Assembly: GCA_031292575.1 (NCBI GenBank)
Contig: JARLGX010000008.1
Span: forward strand, 1-64,000
Length of the DNA stretch: 64,000 nucleotides
Direction of reading: 5' to 3'
Source: Paludibacter sp.
Lineage (GTDB): Bacteria; Bacteroidota; Bacteroidia; Bacteroidales; Paludibacteraceae
Under the pieces are notes generated by a model, which saw only the letters and a list, made by a program, of their open reading frames with translations, was not told the DNA's origin and made no database searches. Shown here in pieces: positions 54,419-63,051 of the stretch. Position 1 is the first letter of the stretch. Every line of letters begins with the position of its first letter. The translations under genes and the position numbers were made by a program.

Positions 54419-55672
54419 ATGGTAGACATTTTCGACAGATTAAAAGCAGCAAAAGGTCCGTTAGGACAATATCAACAAAAAGCAGATGGTTATTTTATGT
54501 TTCCTGAATTAGAAGGAGAAATTGCCCCACGAATGAGATTCAACGGAAAAGAAGTTCTGAACTGGAGTTTAAATAATTACCTGGGTCTGGCTAATAATCC
54601 TGAAGTAAGAAAAGCTGATGCAGAAGCTGCGTTGAAATACGGAATGGCTTACCCAATGGGTGCCCGTATGATGTCGGGCGAAACAAAATACCATAAAGAA
54701 CTTGAACATAAGCTGGCAAAATTTGTCAACAAACCTTCATCGTATTTATTGAATTTCGGGTATCAGGGCATGGTATCTATCATCGATTCATTGTTAGACC
54801 GAAAAGATGTTGTTGTGTACGATTCGGAATCGCACGCCTGCATACTTGATGGATTGCGGCTTCATATAGGCAAGCGGTTTGTATTTCCTCACAACGACAT
54901 GGAAAACCTTAAAAAGCAATTGGAACGCGCCACAAAACTGGCCGATGAGCAAGATGGCGGAGTGCTTGTGATTACCGAAGGAGTGTTTGGTATGGCCGGA
55001 GACTTAGGTAAGCTCGATGAAATTGTGAAATTGAAAAACGATTTTAAATTCAGACTTCTGATTGACGATGCACACGGTTTTGGAACAATGGGGAAAACCG
55101 GAGCCGGAACCGGGGAGCATTTTGGCGTACAGGATCAGATAGATATTTATTTCTCTACCTTTGCTAAAAGTATGGCCGGCATTGGAGCTTTTGTGGCTTC
55201 GGAAATTGAAATCATTGATTCATTACGATTCAATATGCGTTCACAAATTTTCGCAAAATCACTTCCAATGCCAATGGTATTCGGAGCATTGAAGCGCTTA
55301 GAGATTCTTCAAACGCAACTGGAGCATAAAGAAAACTTATGGAAAATTACCCGCGCCCTTCAAAGCGGACTGAAAGAAGACGGATTTGACATCGGACACA
55401 CGCAATCGCCTGTTACTCCGGTATATTTCAACGGCAGTGTGGCCGAAGGAACCAATATCGTAGTCGATCTGAGAGAAAACTATAATATATTTTGTTCCAT
55501 AGTTGCCTATCCGGTAGTACCAAAAGGGGTTTTGATGTTACGTTTAATTCCTACAGCATCTCACACATTAGAAGATGTAAAAGAAACAATTTCAGCTTTC
55601 AAGAATATTAAATCAAATTTGTCCACAGGGAAATATAACACAGCCGAAATGCAGGCAATGAACATAGTTTAA
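54419..55672 (+). CDS. PLP-dependent acyltransferase, probable cysteate fatty-acyltransferase (CapB-like; alternatively serine palmitoyltransferase)
   Basis: The protein has 417 residues, of the alpha-oxoamine synthase family. Blocks are NWSLNNYLGLANNPEV, GARMMSGETKYHKELE, VYDSESHACILDG, LLIDDAHGFGTMG and the PLP-binding Lys250 in TFAKSMAG. This family condenses an amino acid with an acyl-CoA or acyl-ACP, releasing CO2. Serine gives sphingoid bases and cysteate gives the sulfonolipid base capnine. The next two genes resemble cysteate synthase and a ketoreductase, so cysteate is the favoured substrate. Sequence alone cannot separate it from serine palmitoyltransferase. It starts the operon, 1 bp before the next gene. 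Confidence 0.78.
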   Translation: MVDIFDRLKAAKGPLGQYQQKADGYFMFPELEGEIAPRMRFNGKEVLNWSLNNYLGLANNPEVRKADAEAALKYGMAYPMGARMMSGETKYHKELEHKLAKFVNKPSSYLLNFGYQGMVSIIDSLLDRKDVVVYDSESHACILDGLRLHIGKRFVFPHNDMENLKKQLERATKLADEQDGGVLVITEGVFGMAGDLGKLDEIVKLKNDFKFRLLIDDAHGFGTMGKTGAGTGEHFGVQDQIDIYFSTFAKSMAGIGAFVASEIEIIDSLRFNMRSQIFAKSLPMPMVFGALKRLEILQTQLEHKENLWKITRALQSGLKEDGFDIGHTQSPVTPVYFNGSVAEGTNIVVDLRENYNIFCSIVAYPVVPKGVLMLRLIPTASHTLEDVKETISAFKNIKSNLSTGKYNTAEMQAMNIV

Positions 55673-55673
55673 G

Positions 55674-56987
55674 ATGAGCGAACAAAAATATTATTTACAA
55701 TGTGTCGCATGTGGGCATAAAACTTCCGATTTTGGAGTCTGGTTTGAGCAAAATCAGGTTTGTCCCGTATGCGGGAGCAAGCATTCCGAAGTTTGGTATA
55801 ATACCGATTATAAAGGATTAAAAAACATAATGGAAGAAAAAGTGGATAGTTTTTGGGAATATTTGCCCTATTTACCACTTATCGATCCAACGAATATTGT
55901 TACATGCATGGAAGGAGGAATTCCGCTTCAACAATGGAATTTTCTGGAAGAGTTTGTGAAAAACAAATATAATATAAACATTCAGGTACATGTTTATCGC
56001 AATGATTTAAATGGTGGTACCGGAACATTTAAAGATGTTTCTGCTTCGTTGGCAGCAAGTATTTTTAAAGAATATGGCGTTAACCAGTATTGTGTAGCCT
56101 CCACAGGAAATACCGCAACTTCATACGCCACTTATTTATCCATTGCCGGAATAAATTGTTCGGTTTTTATTCCCGAAAATGCGTTGAAAGCTTCTGAAGC
56201 ATTTATAAGTGCTTATGGACAGCAGGTTTTCAGAACTAACGGAGATTATACAAAGACCAAAGTGATAGCAGCCGATTATGCCAGAATAAACAATATTCTT
56301 ATTTCTAACGGGAATATTGATCCGATCAGGGTTGAGGCTAAAAAAACTATGGTTTTTGAATGGTTGCGTCAGTTAGGCAAAATGCCGGATGTGTATATTC
56401 AGGCCATTAGTGGCGGTACAGGCCCGATTGCCATCGATAAAGGTGTACGCGAAATACAATCCATTTATCCGGGGTTGAAAAACCCAAGGTTTCTTTTAGT
56501 ACAACCCGATAAGTGCGATCCAATGGTACAAGCCTGGGAAAAGGCAGAAATAAATGACTTCCCAACCGGATACGAAAAAGACTTTCCTTCCATTGACAAT
56601 CCTGAAACTACAATTCCCACACTCGCTACCGGGCATCCTGGAACGTATCCGATTATTGCAAAGTTAGTGAAATCTGTCGACGGCAGCTTTGTCAGAATTA
56701 GCGAAGATAAGATAGCCGCTTTTGCCCGATTAATTGCATTTGAAAGCAAAGTAATGTTGGGTCCGGCTTCGGCAGTTTGCATAGCCGGCTTTTTCGAATC
56801 GCTTAAAAAAGGATTGATAAAGGATGGAGAAAGCGTATTGCTGAATATCGGCGAAGGAGTAAATCGGGCACCTGAATTTGTAAATGAAATGATTTACACC
56901 ACAAAAAATATTGATAACGTGGAGCAATGTAAACCTCACACGATGAACACGTATCGGGAACAATTGTGGGCTGCTATTGAAAATTAA
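55674..56987 (+). CDS. threonine-synthase-like PLP enzyme, probable cysteate synthase (CapA-like)
   Basis: The protein has 437 residues. An N-terminal zinc ribbon (CVACGHKTSDFG, CPVCG) precedes the fold-type II PLP domain, with Lys120 in GTGTFKDVSAS and SISGGTGP-like phosphate loop AISGGTGPIAIDKG. Cysteate synthases make L-cysteate from O-phosphoserine and sulfite and derive from threonine synthase. A true threonine synthase would normally sit with thrA/thrB rather than with a lipid acyltransferase. Placement 1 bp after the acyltransferase gene and 6 bp before an SDR supports the sulfonolipid role. Zinc-ribbon threonine synthase remains the alternative. Confidence 0.75.
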   Translation: MSEQKYYLQCVACGHKTSDFGVWFEQNQVCPVCGSKHSEVWYNTDYKGLKNIMEEKVDSFWEYLPYLPLIDPTNIVTCMEGGIPLQQWNFLEEFVKNKYNINIQVHVYRNDLNGGTGTFKDVSASLAASIFKEYGVNQYCVASTGNTATSYATYLSIAGINCSVFIPENALKASEAFISAYGQQVFRTNGDYTKTKVIAADYARINNILISNGNIDPIRVEAKKTMVFEWLRQLGKMPDVYIQAISGGTGPIAIDKGVREIQSIYPGLKNPRFLLVQPDKCDPMVQAWEKAEINDFPTGYEKDFPSIDNPETTIPTLATGHPGTYPIIAKLVKSVDGSFVRISEDKIAAFARLIAFESKVMLGPASAVCIAGFFESLKKGLIKDGESVLLNIGEGVNRAPEFVNEMIYTTKNIDNVEQCKPHTMNTYREQLWAAIEN

Positions 56988-56993
56988 ACAGGC

Positions 56994-57791
56994 ATGGCAA
57001 AGTTCGAAAATAAAACAGTTTGGATAACAGGAGCTTCATCGGGAATTGGTGAAGCCTGTGCTTATCTTTTTGCTATTGAAAAAGCAAACCTTATCCTGAC
57101 TGCTACCAGAACTGACGCGTTGAAAATGATACAGGAAAAATGTATCGGTCTGGGTGCTCACTGCAAAATACTCCCTTTTGATTTATCGGTTATTGATAAT
57201 ATTCCAACTTTAGTGGCAGATGCATTTAATTGTTTCGGCCGTATTGATGTTTTATTTAATAATGCAGGAATAAGCCAGCGGGGGCTAACAGCCGACACTG
57301 TATTTGAGGTTGATAAAAAGATTATGGATGTCAACTTCTTTGCACCGGTCTTCATCACAAAGCTCGTTTTGCCGGAAATGCTCAAAAATGGAAATGGTAC
57401 AATTGCTGTAACGTCAAGCATTGCAGGGAAGTTCGGATTTCCATTAAGGTCTGCTTATAGTGCTTCAAAACATGCCTTATACGGTTTCTTTGAAACTCTT
57501 CAGGCCGAATACCACAACCGGAATATACGTGTGGTGATGGTTTGTCCGGGATTTGTCAATACAAATATCTCAATGAATGCACTGGAAAACGATGGGAAAC
57601 GACATGCAAAATTAGATGCAGGACAAGCCGGTGGAATCACGGCTGAAAAAGCTGCAAAGAAGATTGTAAACGGAATTTATAATCAAAAACCGGAAGTTTT
57701 AGTTGGAGGAAAAGAGCTTATTATGGTTTATATAAAAAGATTTACTCCTTCATTATCAAGAATTTTAGCACGGAAAATAAAACCATCATAA
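56994..57791 (+). CDS. short-chain dehydrogenase/reductase, probable 3-ketocapnine reductase (CapC-like)
   Basis: The protein has 265 residues, a classical SDR. It has the NAD(P) loop TGASSGIGEAC, NNAGISQRGL, Ser in VTSSIAGKFG and the catalytic YSASKHALYG (Tyr-x3-Lys). It resembles the DHRS7/KDSR-type lipid ketoreductases. In the operon it would reduce the 3-keto group of the base made by the acyltransferase, completing capnine. The C-terminus (FTPSLSRILARKIKPS) is basic and may be membrane-associated. It starts 6 bp after the cysteate-synthase-like gene. Confidence 0.82.
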   Translation: MAKFENKTVWITGASSGIGEACAYLFAIEKANLILTATRTDALKMIQEKCIGLGAHCKILPFDLSVIDNIPTLVADAFNCFGRIDVLFNNAGISQRGLTADTVFEVDKKIMDVNFFAPVFITKLVLPEMLKNGNGTIAVTSSIAGKFGFPLRSAYSASKHALYGFFETLQAEYHNRNIRVVMVCPGFVNTNISMNALENDGKRHAKLDAGQAGGITAEKAAKKIVNGIYNQKPEVLVGGKELIMVYIKRFTPSLSRILARKIKPS

Positions 57792-57794
57792 TTT

Positions 57795-58874
57795 ATGGCT
57801 GATTATATTATAAGTGGAATCCAACAAGTTGGCATTGGCGTGGAAGACTTCAAAGCAGCCTGGAAATACTACATCAATACGTTTAACATGGACGTAAAAA
57901 TCCTTGAAGATGATACTGTTGCCGAATTGATGTTGCCTTACACCGGAAATAAACCTCAGAAACGCCATGCAGCCATTGCCATTAATATGCAAGGCGGAAG
58001 CGGCTTTGAAATCTGGCAGTACTCCGAACGCAAACCCCAAAAGATTGATTTCGATATACAGTTTGGCGATTTAGGAATATGTGTTGCCAAAATGAAAAGC
58101 AGAAATGTAAAACAAACTTATCAGGAATTTTCAAACAAACCCGGAGTTAAAATTCTTGGAGGATTGGGCAAGTATATTGATGGCACGGACACGTTTTACA
58201 TGGAAGATCCATTTTCGAATGTCTTTCAGATTGTTCATGATGAAACCGTCTTTCGGGACGAACACCGTTCATCGGGTGGACCTGTGGGAGGAATTGTTGG
58301 CGTAACAGATATAGATCGTTCATTGCCGGTCTATCAGGATATTTTAGGTTACGACAAAATAATAACGGATGTAACGGGAAATTTCGACGACATTGCCGGA
58401 TTAAATTCAGGAAATCAAAGATTCAGAAGAGTGTTACTCACTCATTCCACAGCACGGAAAGGAAATTTCAGTCGACTATTCGGACAATCAACCATCGAAC
58501 TGGTTCAGGCATTGGACCGCAAACCCCGAAAAATATACGAGGGCCGTTTTTGGGGCGATCCCGGATTTATTCAAATCTGTTTTGATGTCCGCAACATGAA
58601 TGCTTTAAAAGAGAAATGCGAAAGCATGGGCTTTAAATTTACGGTCGACAGTTCGGTAAAAGGTGCGTTTGACATGGGCGAAGCTTCCGGTCATTTTACG
58701 TACATCGAAGACGTTGATGGAACTTTGATTGAATTCGTGGAAACACATAAAATTCCAATGATAAAGAAATTGGGACTAAACCTCAACTTAAGCAAGTATG
58801 ATCCCGAAAAGCCTTTAAGTGATTGGATGCTGAAAGCATTGCGGTTTGGAAGAGTAAAAGCGGACAAAATTTAA
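57795..58874 (+). CDS. two-domain VOC (glyoxalase/dioxygenase-fold) protein lacking usual metal ligands
   Basis: The protein has 359 residues, starting 3 bp after the SDR gene. It has two VOC half-domain pairs (about 5-155 and 165-320), an overall build like 4-hydroxyphenylpyruvate dioxygenase. The positions that normally hold metal-binding His carry Gln here: IQQVGIGVEDF and FIQICFDVRN, and GGIVGVTDID also lacks His. A Glu is kept in LIEFVE. The fold is clear but dioxygenase chemistry is doubtful. Its operon position suggests a role in sulfonolipid formation, perhaps binding or modifying a lipid intermediate. This is inference. Confidence 0.7.
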   Translation: MADYIISGIQQVGIGVEDFKAAWKYYINTFNMDVKILEDDTVAELMLPYTGNKPQKRHAAIAINMQGGSGFEIWQYSERKPQKIDFDIQFGDLGICVAKMKSRNVKQTYQEFSNKPGVKILGGLGKYIDGTDTFYMEDPFSNVFQIVHDETVFRDEHRSSGGPVGGIVGVTDIDRSLPVYQDILGYDKIITDVTGNFDDIAGLNSGNQRFRRVLLTHSTARKGNFSRLFGQSTIELVQALDRKPRKIYEGRFWGDPGFIQICFDVRNMNALKEKCESMGFKFTVDSSVKGAFDMGEASGHFTYIEDVDGTLIEFVETHKIPMIKKLGLNLNLSKYDPEKPLSDWMLKALRFGRVKADKI

Positions 58875-58964
58875 TATTTATGTTTCCCCTTCTTGTAATA
58901 ATATCTTGATACATTAAAATTAAAGAAATCTCATATCGAACTTGCTTTAGTTCACTAACAAATA

Positions 58965-59000
58965 AAAAATCCCGACAATCATCAGATTATCGGGATTTTT
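58965..59000. terminator. bidirectional terminator between the lipid operon and tRNA-Leu
   Basis: AAATCCCGACAATC pairs with GATTATCGGGATTTTT, with T runs on both strands. It ends the operon on the plus strand and the tRNA transcript on the minus strand. It is nearly identical to the hairpin at 54155-54187. Confidence 0.85.
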
Positions 59001-59002
59001 CG

Positions 59003-59084
59003 TGCGGCTGAAGGGACTCGAACCCACACACCTCTCGGTACCAGATCCTAAGTCTGGCGCGGCTACCAATTACGCCACAGCCGC
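59003..59084 (-). tRNA. tRNA-Leu (anticodon UAG)
   Basis: The gene spans 82 nt. The 7-bp acceptor stem is GCGGCTG/CAGCCGC with discriminator A. The anticodon stem-loop is CCAGA-CTTAGGA-TCTGG with anticodon TAG. The long class II variable arm (TACCGAGAGGTGT) and T-arm GGGTTCGAGTCCC are present. The 3' CCA is not encoded. The class II arm and anticodon identify leucine; the gene reads CUN codons. Confidence 0.95.
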
Positions 59085-59101
59085 TTGCTGTGTTGCGGGT
59101 G

Positions 59102-59109
59102 CAAAGATA
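59102..59109 (-). promoter_or_regulatory. tRNA-Leu promoter -7 element
   Basis: The minus strand reads TATCTTTG, 17 nt before the tRNA 5' end, with TTTG 16 nt further upstream. Confidence 0.55.
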
Positions 59110-59265
59110 CACTTTTTTTATTAATCAAATAATAGTTGAACGACAAAAATATATACATTTGTACAAAACTACAAGTCTGCTTTAGTAAAGATTTGATAAG
59201 TAAGATTTTAAATTTATAGTTGGAATAGTTTTTGACTCGTAAAATTGGCATTAACAAAGGAGAGA

Positions 59266-60033
59266 ATGAGAAAATTAGTTATTGTTGTTTTAGTTTGTTT
59301 AAGTCTGTTTACATCGGCCAAGACAACCAGTAAAATAGAAAAAGCTCCATTTTTGAGTGGAGAAAGACTAACATTTCGTGTTGCATTCAGCTCCGCCCTA
59401 ACGGGAAACCTGACAGCAGGAAAAGCTTCTTTACAGGTTTTCGATAAAAAAGAAATAATTAGTGATCATTCTTATTTTCATGTCGTTGCAGAAGGAGGAA
59501 CAGTAGGTTTTGTAGAATTCTTTTTCAATATCAAAGAAAAATTCGAATCATATATTGATGAAGAATCAAATTTACCTTTGATTTTTATCAGACAAACACG
59601 TGAAAATACCTATAAGAAAAACGATTTGGTTCGGTTTAATCATACAGAACTAACGGCTAAAAGCAACAAAAAGAAAACTAAAATTACAGCCGACACACGC
59701 GATGTCATTTCAGCTTTCTATCTTGCCCGAATGCAGAATATATCTAAAATGAAGGAAAATGATAGTTTCAATATCCCCTATTTTTTTGATGACACAATAG
59801 CAGATTTCAGAATCGTCTATGTAGGCAAACAAAAAATTAAAACTCATCTGGGAGTTTTCAATTGTATTGTATTCAAACCACAGGTTATCACGGGAAGGGT
59901 ATTTGATCAAAAATATCCAATTACTTTTTGGGTAAGCGACGATAAAAATCGACTTCCTGTCTTAATCGAATCAAAACTTGCTATTGGGAAAGTTCGGATA
60001 GAATTAATGAGCTATAATGGCGGTGAAAATTAA
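59266..60033 (+). CDS. DUF3108 domain exported protein
   Basis: From the start at 59266 the protein has 255 residues. AAAGGAGAG just upstream is a good ribosome-binding site, and the signal peptide RKLVIVVLVCLSLFTSAK then begins at Met1. An ATG at 59245 would put seven hydrophilic residues before the signal. The mature domain contains GERLTFRVAFSSALTGNLTAGK and ends with FKPQVITGRVF and PITFWVSDDKNRLPVLIES, the DUF3108 pattern. It is predicted to be periplasmic with a lipocalin-like beta structure. Function is unknown. Confidence 0.82.
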   Translation: MRKLVIVVLVCLSLFTSAKTTSKIEKAPFLSGERLTFRVAFSSALTGNLTAGKASLQVFDKKEIISDHSYFHVVAEGGTVGFVEFFFNIKEKFESYIDEESNLPLIFIRQTRENTYKKNDLVRFNHTELTAKSNKKKTKITADTRDVISAFYLARMQNISKMKENDSFNIPYFFDDTIADFRIVYVGKQKIKTHLGVFNCIVFKPQVITGRVFDQKYPITFWVSDDKNRLPVLIESKLAIGKVRIELMSYNGGEN

Positions 60034-60071
60034 AGTGTTCAATTATTGAACAAACAGTAGTAGAACTCTAT

Positions 60072-60968
60072 TCACTGTCTCAAGGTCTTTGCCATTCTGC
60101 AAGTTGTACTAATCATTGATGCATCAATCATCTCAAAATGAGAAGCCCGAATCGGATTAATATCAATCCCACCACGACGGGTGTACATGGCAGCAACCAT
60201 TAATTTTTGAGGTTTGAAAGCATCCTGAAAGCGCTTATAAATCATTTCCACCACTTCTTCATGGAAATGGTTTTCCTGACGAAATGAAACCAGATATTCG
60301 ATAACCGAACTTAAATCAATATCATGTTTAGTTGTAATTTGGACAAACAAATCGCCCCAGTCGGGCTGATTGGTAACCCGACAATTGGAACGCAACATAT
60401 CCGTGTGAAAAACATAATTATGAATTGTTTCGGTAATCTTGCTCCGAAGCAACTCAGGAGATTCCTTAAAGCGAGAGAACTCGATTAACTCTAGTTTTTC
60501 TGCCGGAACCAAATCACTCAAATTGATTTGATAAAACGAAGGAAATGGTTGATTTACCTGACTGTTTTCATTAAAAAATACTGCATGTACTTCTGTTTCC
60601 AACAAAGCATTTAAATCTTTCGATATTAAAGTCAAAACATTCATTTCTGCGTCAATAACAGTTTCTCCAAACCGATCCATGTTGAATGAATTCAGATACA
60701 ATTTCAACGATTTTGATTCAACCAGAAATTCGCTTTCGGCTGGATAGATTAACTTTAAAACCCTCGAAACAGGTAACCCATTGTCAGTCAAAAATGAAAC
60801 TTCGTAACAGTTCCAAACATCGAACCCAACAAAAGGCAAACAACTGTTGTCAATTTCGTAATGCACCCGATTTTCGGAACGGGGTATCCGAAATAGGAAA
60901 GAAGCATCATACCGCTCAGGGTTTGATGCTTGCTTTCCTAGAATAGAATTATTTAAATCAAATTGCAT
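60072..60968 (-). CDS. queF: NADPH-dependent 7-cyano-7-deazaguanine reductase
   Basis: The protein has 298 residues, the long bimodular QueF type. It reduces preQ0 to preQ1 in queuosine biosynthesis. The catalytic Cys196 lies in SNCRVTNQPDWGDLFV, with the conserved Asp in DWGD. The NADPH-binding region includes ESKSLKLYLNSFN and the active-site Glu. It lies 35 bp upstream of no close partner; no queC/D/E neighbours are in the window. Confidence 0.93.
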   Translation of the reverse strand: MQFDLNNSILGKQASNPERYDASFLFRIPRSENRVHYEIDNSCLPFVGFDVWNCYEVSFLTDNGLPVSRVLKLIYPAESEFLVESKSLKLYLNSFNMDRFGETVIDAEMNVLTLISKDLNALLETEVHAVFFNENSQVNQPFPSFYQINLSDLVPAEKLELIEFSRFKESPELLRSKITETIHNYVFHTDMLRSNCRVTNQPDWGDLFVQITTKHDIDLSSVIEYLVSFRQENHFHEEVVEMIYKRFQDAFKPQKLMVAAMYTRRGGIDINPIRASHFEMIDASMISTTCRMAKTLRQ

Positions 60969-61003
60969 TGTTGCTAAACAAATTAATATTTAATCCGATA
61001 TTA

Positions 61004-62797
61004 TCAAAATATCAAATCATAAATTGGTCTGCATTTATTATCCAGCCATTTTTTCTCCGTATCATTCAAAAATGGAGAAAGCGATGCTACCACTTTTTCA
61101 TGATAATCATCAACCCAACGTTCCTCTTCTTCTGTTAATAAAGTAATATCAATTAATTCTCTGTCCAACGGGCAAAGAGTCAACGTTTCAAACTGAAGGA
61201 ATTGTCCAAACTCAGTTTTCTGTGCCGGAATAACGTGAACCAGATTCTCAATCCGGATGCCGTATTCATTTTCACGATACATTCCGGGTTCGTTCGAAAT
61301 CATCATTCCCGGTTGCAGAACAGTTGGGTTTTCGTCCATGCGTATGCTTTGCGGACCTTCATGTACATTCAGGAAATGACCGATTCCATGACCTGTTCCA
61401 TGTCCGTAATTCATGCCTAAATCCCACAAAGCCTTACGGGCAAGAATATCCAGTTGCGTGCCTCGCGTCCCGACAGGAAACTGAGCTGTTGCAAGGGCAA
61501 TATGACCTTTAAGTACCAATGTGAAATCGGTTTTTTGCTTTTCGATGGGCTGTCCGAAAGCTACAGTACGTGTAATATCGGTGGTACCATCAAGAAACTG
61601 ACCACCCGAATCTAACAAAAAGATATTTTCGGGTTTCAACTTTGCATCTGTTTCGGGCGTTGCGCTGTAATGCACAATAGCTCCATGGGCAGCATATCCG
61701 GCAATGGTTCCAAAACTTTCGCCCACAAAATTTTCCTGAGCGCTTCGGAATTCGTATAACTTTTTATCAACAGACATTTCAGTCAGATTTCCCGATGCCA
61801 GATTTTCTTCCAACCACATGAAAAAACGGGTTAAAGCTACACCATCTTTCACCATTGCACGACGTACACCGTTCATTTCTACCTCGTTTTTAATGCTTTT
61901 CAATTTAAAAACAGGCGACATAGTGTTGCGAATGGCACACCCTTCAGGAATTGCTTCGAACAAAGATTGATTCAATTTTCCACCATCAACCAAAACGCCA
62001 TTTGAAGTCTGTATATTTTTCAGATTATTATAAATAGCCAGATATGGTTCAACCCTTACACCCTGGCTTTGAAGATAGGTGGTCGTTTCAGGAGTTACTT
62101 TTTCCTTTGCAATACACAAAGTTGCTTTATCCTTTTCAACCAATGCATAGGCAATGACTACCGGATTATAATCCACATCTTTTCCACGTATATTGAACAA
62201 CCAGGCTATATCATCCAACGCTGACATGACAAAAACATCAGCGTGAGCTTTTTTCATTTCTAAACGAACTAAACTCAGTTTCTCTTCAGTGGATTTACCT
62301 GCATATTTTATATCAAAAACAAAGAAAGGGCTCATTGGAAGCGAAGGTCTGTCGGTCCAAACCTGTCCGAGCAAGTCAATGGAAACAAGTTCCAAATCGC
62401 TCATTTTAAGTTCAGACTTCATAGAAGAATAGCTATTAATCGAAAACATCTGTGAGTTTACGCCTACTTTATCACCTGCATTTAGCTTGGTTGCCAACCA
62501 CGGCAGAATTTCCAAGGTATCGGGTAATCCCTGTTTCATCAATTCAATTTCAGTTCCTTCTAACTGATCCGCTGCGTGAATAAAGTAGCGCGAATCAGTC
62601 CATAAGCCGGCATCGGTTAACGTTACAACCGCTGTACCTGCCGAACCATCAAAACCAGAAATCCACTGGCGTTCTTTCCAATACTCTGCAATGTATTCCC
62701 CTGCATGCGGATCGGTTCCAGGTATAATACAAGCCGCAATGCCTGCTTTTCTCATAGTTTCGCGTAGTAAGTTCAGGCGTGTTTTTATTTGTTCCAT
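61004..62797 (-). CDS. Xaa-Pro aminopeptidase (aminopeptidase P, M24B)
   Basis: This 597-residue, three-domain aminopeptidase P has two creatinase-like N-terminal domains (ACIIPGTDPHAGEYIAEYW near the start). A C-terminal pita-bread catalytic domain follows. Metal ligands are in LLDSGGQFLDGTTDITRTV (two Asp), GTGHGIGHFLNVHEGP (His), NEPGMY (Glu) and GIRIENL (Glu). It removes N-terminal residues next to proline, using two manganese ions. It is cytoplasmic, with no signal peptide. It is divergent from uvrA and 35 bp upstream of queF, possibly cotranscribed. Confidence 0.93.
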   Translation of the reverse strand: MEQIKTRLNLLRETMRKAGIAACIIPGTDPHAGEYIAEYWKERQWISGFDGSAGTAVVTLTDAGLWTDSRYFIHAADQLEGTEIELMKQGLPDTLEILPWLATKLNAGDKVGVNSQMFSINSYSSMKSELKMSDLELVSIDLLGQVWTDRPSLPMSPFFVFDIKYAGKSTEEKLSLVRLEMKKAHADVFVMSALDDIAWLFNIRGKDVDYNPVVIAYALVEKDKATLCIAKEKVTPETTTYLQSQGVRVEPYLAIYNNLKNIQTSNGVLVDGGKLNQSLFEAIPEGCAIRNTMSPVFKLKSIKNEVEMNGVRRAMVKDGVALTRFFMWLEENLASGNLTEMSVDKKLYEFRSAQENFVGESFGTIAGYAAHGAIVHYSATPETDAKLKPENIFLLDSGGQFLDGTTDITRTVAFGQPIEKQKTDFTLVLKGHIALATAQFPVGTRGTQLDILARKALWDLGMNYGHGTGHGIGHFLNVHEGPQSIRMDENPTVLQPGMMISNEPGMYRENEYGIRIENLVHVIPAQKTEFGQFLQFETLTLCPLDRELIDITLLTEEEERWVDDYHEKVVASLSPFLNDTEKKWLDNKCRPIYDLIF

Positions 62798-62999
62798 AGT
62801 ATAATTTATTTATGAATATTCAAATTTGTTGTGTATGCAAAGATAAACAATAACAAAAGAAAATGGTTTGAAAACGGGAAATTATTATCTTCCAATGTAA
62901 GAAATATCTTTTTATTTTAAAAGTGGAATAACCTCCATCTTCATAAAAATTCAATTGAAATTTTATGCTGTTTTAGCTTATCTCTCTGAACTAATTTAC

Positions 63000-63030
63000 T
63001 TGCCTACTCGTTTTGTAATTCGTATCTTTG
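63000..63030 (+). promoter_or_regulatory. uvrA promoter
   Basis: TATCTTTG (63023-63030) is a perfect -7 element. TTG at 63000-63002 lies 20 nt upstream, the consensus Bacteroidetes spacing. It places transcription start about 15 nt before the chosen uvrA start. Confidence 0.6.
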
Positions 63031-63051
63031 CAAGTTCTAAAAAAAACAGTT

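Noticed and set aside
57795-58874. Genuine 4-hydroxyphenylpyruvate dioxygenase
   Set aside because: Length and two-domain build fit, but the expected iron-binding His positions are Gln or Gly, and the context is lipid synthesis rather than tyrosine catabolism.
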